Below, piece by piece: positions 24,913-36,920 of a DNA stretch of 64,000 nt. The translations under genes and the position numbers were made by a program. How positions within the stretch are numbered: the first letter of the stretch is position 1; every line of letters starts with the position of its first letter. Source of the stretch: Stromatinia cepivora (Eukaryota; Ascomycota; Leotiomycetes; Helotiales; Sclerotiniaceae); the NCBI GenBank assembly GCA_014898415.1, contig RCTD01000041.1:62001-126000 (forward strand), written 5' to 3'. The notes below the pieces were generated by a model. The model saw nothing but the letters and a program-made list of their open reading frames with translations, was not told the origin of the DNA and made no database searches.

Positions 24913-27900
24913 TTATAGTTTGCTCTGAACCTCATCCCCAAATAGTTCCCAAACACTCTTTGGAGCTTCATATTCACTTTCCGCACACACTCCAATATAA
25001 TCCATATCCAAACCAAAAGCTCTTGGCCCTCCCATCTTTAACCCCCTCTCTGTAGTCCAGACCGCCGGTGCTTTTAAAGCAATGACACTAACTCTAAGTC
25101 CATATTTATAATCTGATATTCCAAGTGGTGCCCCATTTGCAATATCCAAAAAGACAATTAAATCCGGACAAACTGCCAAAACAACGTCATCTTTCCCTGG
25201 TGTCTTCAGAATGGCGCATAAGTTTTCGTTTTCGAACTCAACATATAATGATGATGTAGGTTCATCACCAACAGCCGTTTTTGATGTGGAACCAGCAACA
25301 TAATCTAACAAGACACTGCCTCTGGTAAATCCTTCCGCTACTTTTCTCGTAACACTGACAACTTTACCGGTGAACAGTAATGTTCCGTTTTGCGATTGCA
25401 TGAGATCTTTGACTGGGTCGACTTTTTTGGCGCGAGCGATTGCGATTGACCGACCGATTTGCCATGCCCATGAATAACTATTAGATGGAAGTGTTCTTGC
25501 TTCTTTACCACTTATAGGGTTAACCACCATCCCGGACAATGAACCTTGCTTTGTGCATGCATCTCGCATGAGAATTTCTGCCTCCTCAGCATCTTCTGAG
25601 TCCATGAATACTTCGATACCTCCACATCCATTGGCAACAGCAGCCGGAGTAACTGGAACACCATTCAGACATCTTACCGTCTGCCAAACCATAGGATATG
25701 CTCGTGCCACACAATCACTATCGAGGGTAGGTTTTCCGAATCGATGGGCAGTGAGAAGCGCTTCAAATGAATTCATGCCGCCAATTTCATTTGGTATTGT
25801 TGCGTCAAATGAGGAATGGCCAGTAGCTGACATGAGAGCTTTGACTGTATCGGTAATTCTAGAATATTGGTAAGCATGTAGAAGTAACTGATAGATTATA
25901 AAAATTGTCAGGGGAAGTTACTCATTTAGACCGGGTATACGTTCCAGGTAAACTGTCGGTGATCCCTACAAATAATCAGTCATGTCTCCTCAGATAACTA
26001 TCAATTCAACATACCATAAATCCTGCCGTCATGATCACTGCATCATCCGGAATAGTGTCTTGCCTCCTGATCCTTAACCCTTCGCCATTCTCCAATGCCA
26101 TCAAACAAGCAATATAACTGGGAAATGGTTCACCGCAACTTCCCACAGCTAATACTCCTGTACCATCCATAAGAAATTTGAGATCAATTTCAGAAAGATG
26201 CCATATATCACCCTCAATCCGGGGACGATAGGATTCTACATCAATGTGTTCGAGAATGTCGTAAGTTGACGCTTTCGCATCAACAGGACTATCTAGGCCA
26301 CTTGCACTATATCCGGAATCTGCCCGTCTGGGTTTGAATGTCGATATCGATATTGGAAGAGTGTCTAAGTCTTGAACTTTTTCCACGGTGCTTCGTAAAT
26401 CACCAACCACTCGAACGACCAACTGTGTGGATCCATTTGTGACGTAATTAATAGGTAATGTTTCGATTTCAACAACTTCGATCGTTTTTTCGTCGCCGCC
26501 TGCAGCAACACATCTTTGAATCGCGAGTAGTTTTGCCTCCTCAATCTCCTCCTCTATAGTTTTTTCTCCTGGTGTAACGACCGTATCAACATGTCCACTT
26601 ATCTTTCCAATCTACACTTTTAAGTCAGTCCCATTCTCACGAGTTATTGACGGAATACAACTTACAGCAGCTCCAACTGCATTTGCTACTTCCAAATACT
26701 GTGGTCTAATTACTTCTCCTACTCCAGCGATATCCTTCCCCACAATAATGCTACCTCCGCCCACAAGGATGACTGTAGCACATCCTTGTTTTGTTTTCAC
26801 TTGATCAATTGCAACTTCCAACGCACGCTGGATCTCCGAATGTCCACCAGTTCTAAGTTCATCGGGAATCATTTCGGTTCTTTCGTTTGACAATACAAGA
26901 TCGGTGGCCTAGATATGTAAGCTTTATTATTAGATTTGATAGGGTGGTTCATACCGTCAAAGTTTGTCCACCAAATGCGATACTCTCCTTCTCTAATCTT
27001 GGTCCTACAGAATCTGGACCAACCGTCGTTTTCCCTGATTTTCTGGTGCGTATAAGTGATCCGCCACCTAATGCAATACTATAAACCTCGGGAATTGTGA
27101 AATTGGTCCGAACACCTGCAATTTTGACAAAGGCGGCAGACTGTCTGGGATAACCAGATTTGAGAAGAGCACAAATATCAGTGGTAGTGCTATAATTTGT
27201 CAACAACATGCCCGGGGAATGTTGAAAGGAGAAAAATCCTTACCCTCCAACATCGACTACTAAAACTTCGCTATCGTCCTCAAGGCCCATACACTCATTT
27301 TTCGCAAGAAGTGCAGCACCCCTTGCACTATTCGTCGGACCAGAAGAAAAGCATCGGACAGGATGCTCTGCAGCTATTGATGCTTTACTCAAAGTTCCAT
27401 CATTCAATGTAATGTAAAGTCTGGCATTCCCAAGGTCATTTACCGCATGTGCAAATCCGGCAATGACATGACGGGCAAACCGCCTCAAACTTGCATTTAA
27501 AATGCTAGCATTTTCGCGCTCAAGGAATCCTATTCTTCCAATAGTGTATGAACATGAGATATCGTACTGTGGCCCTAATTCTTCAGCAAGGATCCGTCGG
27601 GCAAACTCTTCTTGAGCTGGATTGGATGGTGAGTAGATTCCAATCACCACAACGCTTGATATTGATTTCGATCTGATTATTGAAGCTTGTTCTCGAAGTT
27701 GTTCAATGTTTACCTCGGAGATTGGTGTTCCATCAACTTAAGTTAATTAGCATCTTTGTGTGATTCCAAGGATGCACCCCGGACGTACCTTGTAAACCGC
27801 CGTCAACATAACCATAGTGGCCTTCCATCAACCTCCGTAAAGAATCGGGAAAGCCAACTAAGAATATGAGTATTAGCTAAACTTCTTCTCTGATGGGCAA

Positions 27901-28520
27901 TAATTGGCCTGCAACTGACCAAATGGTGGTGAGCCCCTCGAGTAAGGACCACATAATCGGACAACAGCTACTTTATCTAATTTGGTAGCATTCTGTTCGA
28001 GGACGGCATTCACAAATTGCTGTGTGGAAAAATAGAATCAGATATGATGATGGACCATGTACCGGAAATGACGAGAAATTTTCGGAAAAGCAGAAAGGCG
28101 AAGGGGATATACAACAAGAAGCACTAACTTGGTACTTCTTGATGGAAACATATCAAAAGGCAAGAAGCCGAACGCCAACACCCATGAACTTCAATCCGAG
28201 ACTCTAGAAAAAGAGGTAGGAGGTGAGTAGTCGAGAAACGAACTTACTGTCGTCCCAATCTTGATGAAATCTATGCTATCTTTGGAGATTTGAGCACTTT
28301 TTATCACAGCAGCAATTGCTTGTTCAACACCATCGTGGATATCTGGCGTCGTTGGTGTTTTATGCCACGCCAAAACATTGTCATTTTGTAAAATCACTGC
28401 ATCCTGTTATTATTCATCAGTAGATGCTTTCTTATGGAAAGATTGAATGTTATCACCACCTACTGTATTTGTTCCCCCAACATCAATTCCAATCACACGA
28501 GAAGATATTCTGGAAGGCAT
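24913..28520 (-). CDS. Hydantoinase/oxoprolinase family protein with C-terminal DUF917
   Basis: Ten exons fit with all phases consistent: 28520-28464, 28403-28248, 28019-27920, 27857-27789, 27736-27244, 27189-26955, 26908-26666, 26611-26015, 25965-25922 and 25858-24913, giving 979 residues. Introns are 46-63 nt except the second (228 nt). The N-terminal hydantoinase A region opens with VIGIDVGGTNTDAV (ATPase-type phosphate loop, residue 9 on); a second phosphate loop VVDVGGTTTDI sits near 286-296. A DUF917 region begins near residue 590 with WHLSEIDLKFLMDGTGVLAVG. The family hydrolyses hydantoins or 5-oxoproline with ATP; the fungal form with DUF917 is uncharacterised in substrate. No signal peptide; cytosolic. 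One 5' splice site is GTCAGT (third intron). It stands divergent to an Atg22-like transporter, so uptake and hydrolysis of a cyclic amide is an attractive but unproven link. Confidence 0.88.
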
Positions 28521-29985
28521 CTTGCCCGTTGACTCTGGATCTTGAATGGCTAAAAACTGATTTCGATATTGCGTGGGATATCACGAATTTATATAAGTAT
28601 ATTGGAAGAAACCAAATTGGACATAAGGAGGGTATAATGAATAGATTTTCCAAAAGAACAAAAGGAAGTAAAGGATGATGCAACCTCGATATAAACATGA
28701 GCATACATGATCGAAATTGGAGGTTTATTATATCAAACAATTGCGTACGCATAATAGGGTCTTCTGCTCGCCTACCAAGGCAAGAATATCCTTTTTTGGT
28801 ATGTTGTAGGTGTAAGGCGAGCGAGCAGTGACCCAACGAGGAGTGGGAACATTGCGATAACATATAAGGCAGATCTGCAGCTCCCCAATAACACATCGGT
28901 ACCTTATGTAATAATCGATGATGTATATTTGGCTTTCAGGGTTTATTCTTTTCTTTATTTTTACGATCTGGATGACAGACAGTAATGGGCCGGCCCATTG
29001 AACGAGAGAAAAAGATAGTAGGAAAAGTGGGCGCGGGGGAAACCGGATTTCAGTTAACTCGGGAGAGAGAATAGCTAGTAGATGCTAGAAATAGTAAGGT
29101 TAATGAATTATTGAAGATTTTGAGTTGTCAAAGTGCCGGTATATGGACTATGGAGAGAGTAGAAATGAGGGGTTGTCGGAGAAAGACTTGATAAATTTGA
29201 GTCATGTATTAAGGAAAATCAAGAATAGACGAGCATAAATGACTCGAAGCGATGATTATGTCAATTCAGTGAATGGTTAGTGAAATGTTGTGAAATGTTG
29301 TGAAATGTTGTGAAATGTTGTGAAATGTTGTGAAATGTTGTGAAATGTTGTGAAATATTGTAAAATATTATAAAAAGGAGGATGTCCGAGTATGTGTTAT
29401 ACTCCGTACCCGCAGGGGAAGGCTGATGATAACTCACCTACTCCTGCAGCCAGGAAGTATAAAGAGGACAACTCCGAAACTCTATGCACATACCGAAGGA
29501 ATCACCTGATTTCTCGACAATTTAAGAAAACTTCCATTTAGGTTTTCCCTTAGTACCATTACCCATTACCCTGCGTTTTCGTTACTTTTTTCTCAATCCA
29601 CAGTAACTTGAATTGCCTAAAGCAAGGGACGAAACACCAAGTTACTTGCAGATTCTACCGATATTTATCAATCCGATGAAAAGGCCAATCAATACCCCTC
29701 TAATTTATTAAATTGGATTACACCGTCGTACCGTTCATGGGGCAGCAAGTCGAATTATTGAAAAGCTCGGCCGACTTTGTACCCATTTGGTCAATAGATA
29801 ACATAACACAATAGATACATAACACACAGGCCAAAGCTGCCATCACATCTGCAGCGCTCATGGCTAGCTTCTAGGTCTGTTAGAATTCATTTCGTATTTC
29901 ATTCTACCTTTTCCCGGTCCTGTTTCTCCAATGTCCACCTCTTTTTTAGCTTCTTTATATTAAACCTTATTGATCTTCCTTCATC
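28521..29985. promoter_or_regulatory. Shared upstream region of hydantoinase and Atg22-like genes
   Basis: The two genes are transcribed away from each other from 28520 and 29986, leaving 1465 nt with no gene. A 10-bp minisatellite (29281-29370) lies inside. Pyrimidine-rich stretches (29890-29980) precede the transporter start, as is usual for fungal promoters. Confidence 0.6.
29281..29370. repeat. 10-bp minisatellite, unit TGAAATGTTG
   Basis: Seven perfect copies run from 29281 to 29350; two further copies (TGAAATATTG, TAAAATATTA) differ only by G-to-A changes. Confidence 0.95.
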
Positions 29986-31835
29986 ATGACGGCTGCGGAG
30001 CATGAAACATTTGACAAACTACCTTTCACTGCTGTGGCTGCTCCAGAATCTTATCAAAGTGCTGGAGATAGAACCGTTGGTACTGAAATCGTTGATACAA
30101 CGCTCTCACATCGTACATATTATGCACGTCAACAAGATTCAGGACCACCTGCTACAAGGAAAGAACTTTGGTCATATTATGCATACTATGCAGGAAATAA
30201 TGGCATTGGCTCTTTTCAATAGTAAGTTGTCGCTGCGTTGCATTCAATCTTGCACAACAATATCCTCCATGACATTCTTTTACTAACCTCATTCCCTCTT
30301 CAGCTCCAGTCTTCTATTTCAAAACTTGATTTACCAAGCCGGATTTAATCCAAATATTCTGCCGTTGGGTAGCGCACCTTGCGGTGATGATACTCCTTGT
30401 CATGTCTTTTGGAATGGAGGAACAAAAGCATATACATCGGTGGTGTTGATAGGATCAGGATTGACGTTCGTTTCACAAGCCATACTTTTCCTTACGATAG
30501 GAAGTTTGGCAGATTTTGGAAATTGGAACCCATGGGTTGTTAGAATATTCTCCCTTCTTTCATTCGCCTTCGAGTTTGGGTTCTTAGGAGTACATTATGC
30601 AAACCAGTGGAGAATTGCCATGGCACTTTATATTATTAGCAGTGAGTCTCTACCTCCGCCCTGACTCCGGCAGTATCTGATCTTACCCAGGTGTCACTTG
30701 GTGGGCTTCTTACGTTTTCTTCAACGCGATATTTCCCAAACTTGCCCACGATCTCCCCGAAGTCCATAAAGCGAAAGAAGATTATGCACAGGGCGCATTG
30801 ACAGAGGAAGAATACGAACACAAGTGCTCAATGGCAAGGTCCAAGGTTATGAATATAAGTTATGGGTGGAATAATGTTGGATTCACAATTTGTGGAGCTT
30901 TAGCATTGGCAGCCCTTGCAGGAATCGGTGCAAATGATTCCACACAGAAGAACAATTGGGGATATTCTGTTTCTGTTGCTGTCACCACTGGTTGGTGGGT
31001 TATTCTTGCCATTCCATGGTTTATCTGGGAAAAGAAAAGACCTGGACCGCCTCTACCAAAAGGAGACAACTATCTGACATTTGGCTTCAAACAAACCTAC
31101 TTCGCCGCAAAGCAGGTATGGAATTTGAAACAAACTTTCTTCTATCTTATTGCATTTTTTCTATTGGCAGATGGAGTCGCTACAGTACTGACACTTGTCT
31201 CAATTGCACAAACACAAGTTGTTGAGTTTTCCGCGACACAAAACACCTATCTCATCATGGTTCAAGGTGGCTCAACTACAGTTGGAGTCTTCGGCGCCTA
31301 TTATGTTCAAGAAAAGTTCAAGATCCGGACCAAGGTCATGCTACAATTTTGCAATTGTGGTTGTGTACTCATTGCACTTTGGGGAATGGTAGGTATCTGG
31401 ACCACCAAGTTTGGATTTCATAACGAATGGGAGTTTTGGCTTTTTCAAGCGCAATATGGAATTACCCTCGGTGCTCAATATCCATACGGACAAGCATTTA
31501 TGGCAGACCTGGTACCTAAAGGAAGAGAGTACTTGTTCTTTAGTCTTCTGGGCATTGTATCCAAAGGATCAGCATGGATTGGCCCAATTGTTTCAAGTGC
31601 TATTGTTGATCGCAATGGAAGTCAATGGGCAGCTTTTCCATTTGTGGCAGCATTGATATTTGTCCCTACAGTCGCAATCTTTTGGATTAGTGAGTCGAAA
31701 AGTAGGGTTGAATGTGCAGGGTATTTGGAAAGGGAGAAGATGGATTTGCAGAAGGTTGGAGATAATGAGTTAAACACAGCTAGATTTGGTTCCACGGAAA
31801 GTAGTAGCGGAGTGGGACTTCACAAGCCGAATTAG
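29986..31835 (+). CDS. Atg22-like major-facilitator transporter
   Basis: Three exons, 29986-30221, 30304-30641 and 30691-31835, join in phase to 572 residues (introns GTAAGT..TCTTCAG and GTGAGT..ACCCAG). The N-terminal cytosolic part (about 60 residues) leads into LWSYYAYYAGNNGIGSF, characteristic of the Atg22/MFS branch. About twelve hydrophobic segments are visible, including FGNWNPWVVRIFSLLSFAFE, VAVTTGWWVILAIPWFIW and GITLGAQYPYGQAFMADLVP. Family members export amino acids from the vacuole after autophagy (Atg22) or move other solutes. Several fungal paralogues exist, so vacuolar location is not certain. The gene is divergent to the hydantoinase gene and upstream of a Zn2Cys6 regulator, suggesting a small catabolic group. 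Confidence 0.85.
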
Positions 31836-32905
31836 AAGGGACGTATGGCTAGATGGTTAGATGATTACTATTGTTAACGCATGTTTTTCGTAGTACTTAT
31901 TTTTATACCTCCAGAGGCTACTATATATTTAAAGATATAATCTAGATACTAATTTCATTCACATGTTAAGGCTACTTTACATGGTGCAATGAACACAACC
32001 ATGACCATGAACATGAACATGAACCATGAACATGCTACATGGTATATTACTACTAGGTATAGAATGTCGAACCCATGCCATCAATCCATGAGTGAATCGC
32101 CCATCTTCCACCTTCCATGAATTTCTAGATCTCTTCACGGCCCCCTTCCCCCCTCCCGGCGTTTACACGATTCGGATTATTTTTTTTTAAAGTAATAATG
32201 CCGCAAACTATTCAAAACTAGGGCACCTATGCAAGTTAAAGTGTTTTTCTTATAGGGTTTGGTCCTGCATCAAATTGGAATATTGAAAACTTGGCCAATT
32301 ATATTGAAATGATTCTCAAAGGTTGAAACTATAAAAGTTGGAGAAACGTATGATTGACGGTTGACCCCTTCATGGGTTTAGGAATCAAGTTAAAATCCAC
32401 TGATTAACATCAAAGCAAAAGACCATGACGAAGGACAAGGACTTACCGTAAAAACTTTAGATAGGTAAAAATATGAATTTTGATACAATTGATGGAATAA
32501 TTAATTAAAACTTAGATTTTCAGGCAGGCATTATTTACTCCTTTTTTTCTTTTGGGTTAATTTTTAACGTCCAAACGTGCAATAATCTACTTTGGGAACC
32601 AAGACTACCCAATCAAACGTAGTAGAAGGTTAGAAAGTGGTTCTGTCTTACATATTCTAGTCTATTTGAAGGAAAGAGCAACTGCAGGTTATTCGTTCCT
32701 GGTTAATCGATCGACAGGCTAGAAAGTGGACTCAACTAAATGTGTTCCTGTTGCTGTTGACTCTTTTTTTTTGCCATTGCAACAAACCTACACTTCAACG
32801 TCGCAAAGTCATCAACATCAGATTAGCTATATGTACGATATTTACCCCTTCATTGATATGTACAAAGGGAAAAGCAATTTGAATGCCTCCAATACCAAAT
32901 TAAAT
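31836..32905. other. Intergenic, promoter of Zn2Cys6 gene
   Basis: No gene seen. A short ATGAAC-type repeat lies at about 31988-32035. The region before the next start is A/T-rich. Confidence 0.5.
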
Positions 32906-34639
32906 ATGGCTCCTGGAATGGGGATTAAAGCCCCGGTACCTCGAACAAGAACAGGTCCGTTCACGTTCCTTTACAGCAATTATCAATATCATCAATCTCA
33001 TCACATGGCACATGACATCCCTATTTCCAAGTATCAATTCTAACGCATCAAAGGTTGCTTAACATGCCGAGCAAGGAAAGTTAAGTGCGATGAAGGAAAA
33101 CCCGATTGTGGTCGTTGTATTCGCCTTCAACGCGATTGTAAATGGAGTACGCCCCCAGCTCATATGCTCGCCACAACGTCTCATGGCCATGGACTCTCCA
33201 GTACCAGCTCACTACCTACAACTCAACAACTTGCTCTTGGGAAAACACGTATCCCAAAAGATTCTTTTGTTATTGAGTTTCCTAATATCGATAAAACAAC
33301 TATGCCCTATATTCATCATTTTGTTGGGTTTTGCACAAGGTTCTTGGCGTATGCAAATGATGATGAAGGGAATCCTTTCAAAGAAGAATTAGTTCCATTT
33401 GTAACGACGAGCCCGGCACTGTTACATAGTATTATTGCAGTGGCGGCAGGACATATGAGCAGAACTGATAAGCAGCATGAAGTTAAGGCTACAAAACATT
33501 ATTCCATGGCCTTGAGGGAGCTTAATGCCGCATTATGTGACTCCTCGGTTGCGAAACAGAATGCTACGTTAGGTGCATGTCTCTTACTATGTGTCTATGA
33601 GGTAATACTCTTTCCAATATCCTTATACAAGGGCACAACTTTGCTCACAAAAGACAGATATCACATTCAGATAGAGGCTTATGGCTGGAGCATCTTAAAG
33701 GTGCACGAGACCTTATCTTGCACCGAGGAGGCCCTAGAACTACCGATTTTCTCACAAGATTCTTTGCACTTCTGGACGTCTCCGGTTCTCTATGGGCAGG
33801 ACAAGGTCCTTTATTGCCTGGAAATTATTGGCTTGAAGATGCCCCAACACAATCAACAAGTCCGAAGCAAATTAGCGATTCCCCCTCAACGGCAGAAGCA
33901 CCTTTGAACTGGCCATATTATGACCCTGGTGGTGTTATGACTGGGGAATTCCATATGTTTATGGTTTTCATGGCCAAATTATCTCGCCTATCCAGTCGTT
34001 CCTTAACAGAAACTTCTTTTGAAGAGCAGACTATCATTAAACAAGAAGCCATTGGAATCAAACAGGAAGTTCAAATGTGGTGGCAAAATTGTCCCTCCTT
34101 CATTCGCGATATTTCTAACGATTGGCGACGACAACCCCGCGATACTAAACTTACTGTCGCGGAAACTCTCGAAGCGGAAGCTTTTTCTAGTACTAAAGCT
34201 TGCATGTACGGCTGTATTCTCTTCATTCATCATATTATTGATCCGGTCGGTGAAGAGCCACAAGATCCAGAAGTTTCAGAGGCAATCAAACAAGTCCTAG
34301 ATATTGCTGCTGAGACACCGGAGGGGTATGGACTGGAGATGGGTTTATACTATGGATTGTTTGCAGCAGGAGCAAGTATCTTTAATGATTGGGCAGTAGA
34401 GGATATGGTTAGGAAGAAGTTAAAGGCTGATACTAGGATTGCGCTTTATGTAAGTTTTGTTCCATGTGGAAATGGTAGAGGACGAGAATTGGGGATGAAG
34501 TTCCTGGAATAAAGCTAATGAGATACAGCATGCGGATCGAGCCTTGGAACTACTGGAAATACTTTGGAGAAGACAACATCAGTATGAACGGAAGTTCGAT
34601 TGGAGAGTAGTTCAACAACAAATGGGGATTCAAATGTAG
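32906..34639 (+). CDS. Zn(II)2Cys6 transcription factor
   Basis: Four exons fit: 32906-32954, 33054-33601, 33658-34449 and 34529-34639, all phases consistent, 499 residues. The first intron (GTCCGT..ATCAAAG) splits the protein just before the DNA-binding domain. Cysteines follow C18-x2-C21-x6-C28-x6-C35-x2-C38-x6-C45 with the basic run RARKVKC, a standard fungal binuclear zinc cluster. The remainder resembles the fungal-specific regulatory domain (LLHSIIAVAAGHMS near residue 130; LEHLKGARDLILHRGG near 225; STKACMYGCILFIHHIID in the C-terminal third). It is nuclear and binds CGG-type half sites in known relatives. The target genes are unknown; neighbours are a transporter upstream and a broken NmrA-like gene downstream. 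The third intron, if retained, leads to a stop at 34510-34512. Confidence 0.85.
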
Positions 34640-35150
34640 GTTTATCTTCATTACTGGCCGCTATTTGATACTATGAGCTCTTATTAACAATATCTCAGAT
34701 TTATTCTTGCTTGATGAGACTCTTCCAATTGGGGTATATAATTTTGAAGACGCTCGAAGGAAACTTTTCGAAATTAGCACCAAAAATCGTCCGAATCACG
34801 ACAGGACCGGAGTTCCTCAGTAACGGAGGAGTAAAGTGGTCTGGCTTCCTTCGGGTATACTCCGCATGATAAAAAGACATGGATGGTGCATTGGGTATAA
34901 AAACCATGCATATACGCAGGGAACAGAGTTGTCCATGATTCGTGCCAGTAATCGGATCTCCCAAATAAACTTCCGGGGTATTTAATAGGTTCATTTTCGG
35001 TACATTGCCACAACCTCGACATTAATCAAGGATAAAAGTTCTGATCCCACATTTTCGATTGAGTTCATGGTTATTGGCCAATGATTGTGAAGAATTCGTT
35101 ACGCCATATTCGAATATTTGGAGAAATGGAGAGAAATGGAAACAAAGGCA
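34640..35150. other. Intergenic, no gene seen
   Basis: Nothing recognised except the likely former promoter of the NmrA-like relic. Confidence 0.45.
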
Positions 35151-36070
35151 TCAACTTCTGGATCAAGAACGAAAGGGCGGAAAGACTACTATTCTACTTC
35201 TAAAGGGAACAGGAAAGTTAGCCCTCGAATCGCTCCTCCCCTCTCAGCGGACAGATATAACATTGATTTAGCATCCCGCTCTGGCTCAATCATCCCCCGC
35301 ATCACTACCAAACACCAGAGGGATAAGTTTTGACTGGTTAGATGCGGATACTTCTGACAATCCTTTTATTTCAATTGATGAAAATGGCGAGACAAAGGGA
35401 AGGCTGATCGATTCAGTCTTTATTATGGCTCCTCCTGTTCTTGATGCGCTTTCTCTGGCTAGAAGGTTCATTGATGGAGTGGTTGAGAAGGGGTAAGAAG
35501 GATTGTATTTTCAGTGGACCATACAACATGGCGGAGATGAACCAATTTTATCTCAAATATCGGGCTTTATAAAGGGGAAGGAAAGGAATTCCAGGATGGG
35601 CGAAGAACAATATGATTCCGATTCGAATGCTGTGAAATGGACAATATTGAGGCCGAGCTGGTTTATGGGGAATTTCTCAGAAATGCACCATATATACACA
35701 ATTCGTGATGGAAACCGATTAGTTTCAGCGACAGACAAAGGTAAAATACCTTTTGTAAGTGTGGAAGATGCCGCAAATGTGGCTTAAAAAGCTCTAACTG
35801 GGTGGAGAAGCAATAATATTGGGAGGGGATTAGCGGGGAGGGAGCGGATTTCAAGAAGGGATCAATTGTGGTCATTTGATGATGTCGCATCACTCTTAAC
35901 GAAAACATTGGGAAGAGAAATTAGCCGTGTGAGTGTGGAGGAGGGGGGTCAAAGGGAATGGTGGAGGGAGGTGTGGAGGAAGATTTGGCTAATGTTTTGG
36001 TGGAACTTGATACTGCGGTTAGGACGGGTGAAGAGGCTGAGTCGGGTGGGGATTTGGAAGGGATTTAGGG
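35150..36070 (+). pseudogene. NmrA-like NAD(P)-binding oxidoreductase, broken
   Basis: Fragments in shifting frames follow the order of an NmrA/festuclavine-dehydrogenase-like protein. They are: ILLLKGTGK (degenerate Rossmann loop, about 35200); SPRIAPPLSA and LASRSG in another frame; then NTRGISFDWLDADTSDNPF, DSVFIMAPPVLDALSLARRF (about 35320-35470); VKWTILRPSWFMGNFSEMHH (about 35634-35690) and GKIPFVSVEDAANVA. A TAA at 35785-35787 interrupts the last part, after which WSFDDVASLLTKTLGREISR continues in the same frame. Family members reduce imines or double bonds of small secondary metabolites with NAD(P)H. Several frameshifts plus the stop show that it is not functional. The TAA could derive from CAA. 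Confidence 0.75.
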
Positions 36071-36407
36071 AGTATGTAGAGGACTGTGCGAGAGGTGGGC
36101 TATGGGATGTAAGGGAATAGGGAGAAGGGGTGGAGAAAGGAGGTGGGAGGGTGGGGGTGATTGCTGTGTGTCTGGGATGCCATTCTCTAATTGATGGTTG
36201 AGAAAAGGCGGTTGTTCAATATGATTACATACATCACTTTGAAATCTTCGTATGTTGCCTGGAAACGTATGTGTACATACCACTATTTTTGACAGTTTTT
36301 TCCGCTTTCGGAATAAATAGAAAATGATAACCCTAACTTGAATAGTGTCTGTTGATATAGATAAATTTGAGGTTACTTTAAAAGATTGATATGTCAAAAA
36401 GAAATAA

Positions 36408-36473
36408 ATGGAGATGGAGATGGAGATGGAGATGGAGATGGAGATGGAGATGGAGATGGAGATAAAAACGGAG
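36408..36473. repeat. (ATGGAG)n microsatellite, about eleven units
   Basis: The hexamer is repeated without interruption, followed by a decayed purine-rich tail to about 36550. Confidence 0.95.
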
Positions 36474-36680
36474 ATAGATGTAGAAATAGAAATAATAATG
36501 AAAATAAAGATAAAGACAAGATAAGATGAAAATGGAGATGGAGGAAGGGGAATATAAGAAGTAAATGGATACGCCCTTCCCAGGACATTATATACGTAGC
36601 GGAGAAAATCTGTCAAAGAGATATTGACTCATAGATTATGACTCACTTTTTTTGGCTTGTTTCTTCTCTATTTCAATTTT

Positions 36681-36920
36681 GTTTCCTTCTTCTCTTCTTC
36701 TTCTACATACCAACAAATATCTCATTAGTTCGCACGTTCGTTGAAACCAACAGTTGGATCCAAGTGGGTAAATCTATATCTCTGGAATAGTTACCAGGCA
36801 GTTTCCTTCTTCTCTTCTTCTACATACCAACAAATATTCAATCAGCTCGCATGTTTATCGTTGAAGCCAACAGTTGGATCCAAGTGGATAAACCTATATC
36901 TCTGGAATAGTTACCAGACA
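36681..36920. repeat. 120-bp direct tandem duplication
   Basis: Copies 36681-36800 and 36801-36920 share start GTTTCCTTCTTCTCTTC, middle CCAACAGTTGGATCCAAGTG and end CTGGAATAGTTACCAG. Small differences (one missing TTC triplet, C/T changes) show that they have diverged. Confidence 0.9.

Noticed and set aside
27826..27845. 15-base match to the inverted-repeat arm (CCATCAACCTCCGTA)
   Set aside because: It lies in a hydantoinase exon and encodes conserved residues (LRRLM); the match is most likely chance.
28022..28207. 61-codon plus-strand frame
   Set aside because: It lies antisense in the long second intron of the hydantoinase gene and has no domain.
29281..29370. CRISPR-like array
   Set aside because: Units are contiguous with no spacers and the genome is fungal; it is a simple minisatellite.
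36065..36616. 183-codon minus-strand frame with SISI repeats
   Set aside because: It is only the hexamer microsatellite read as codons.
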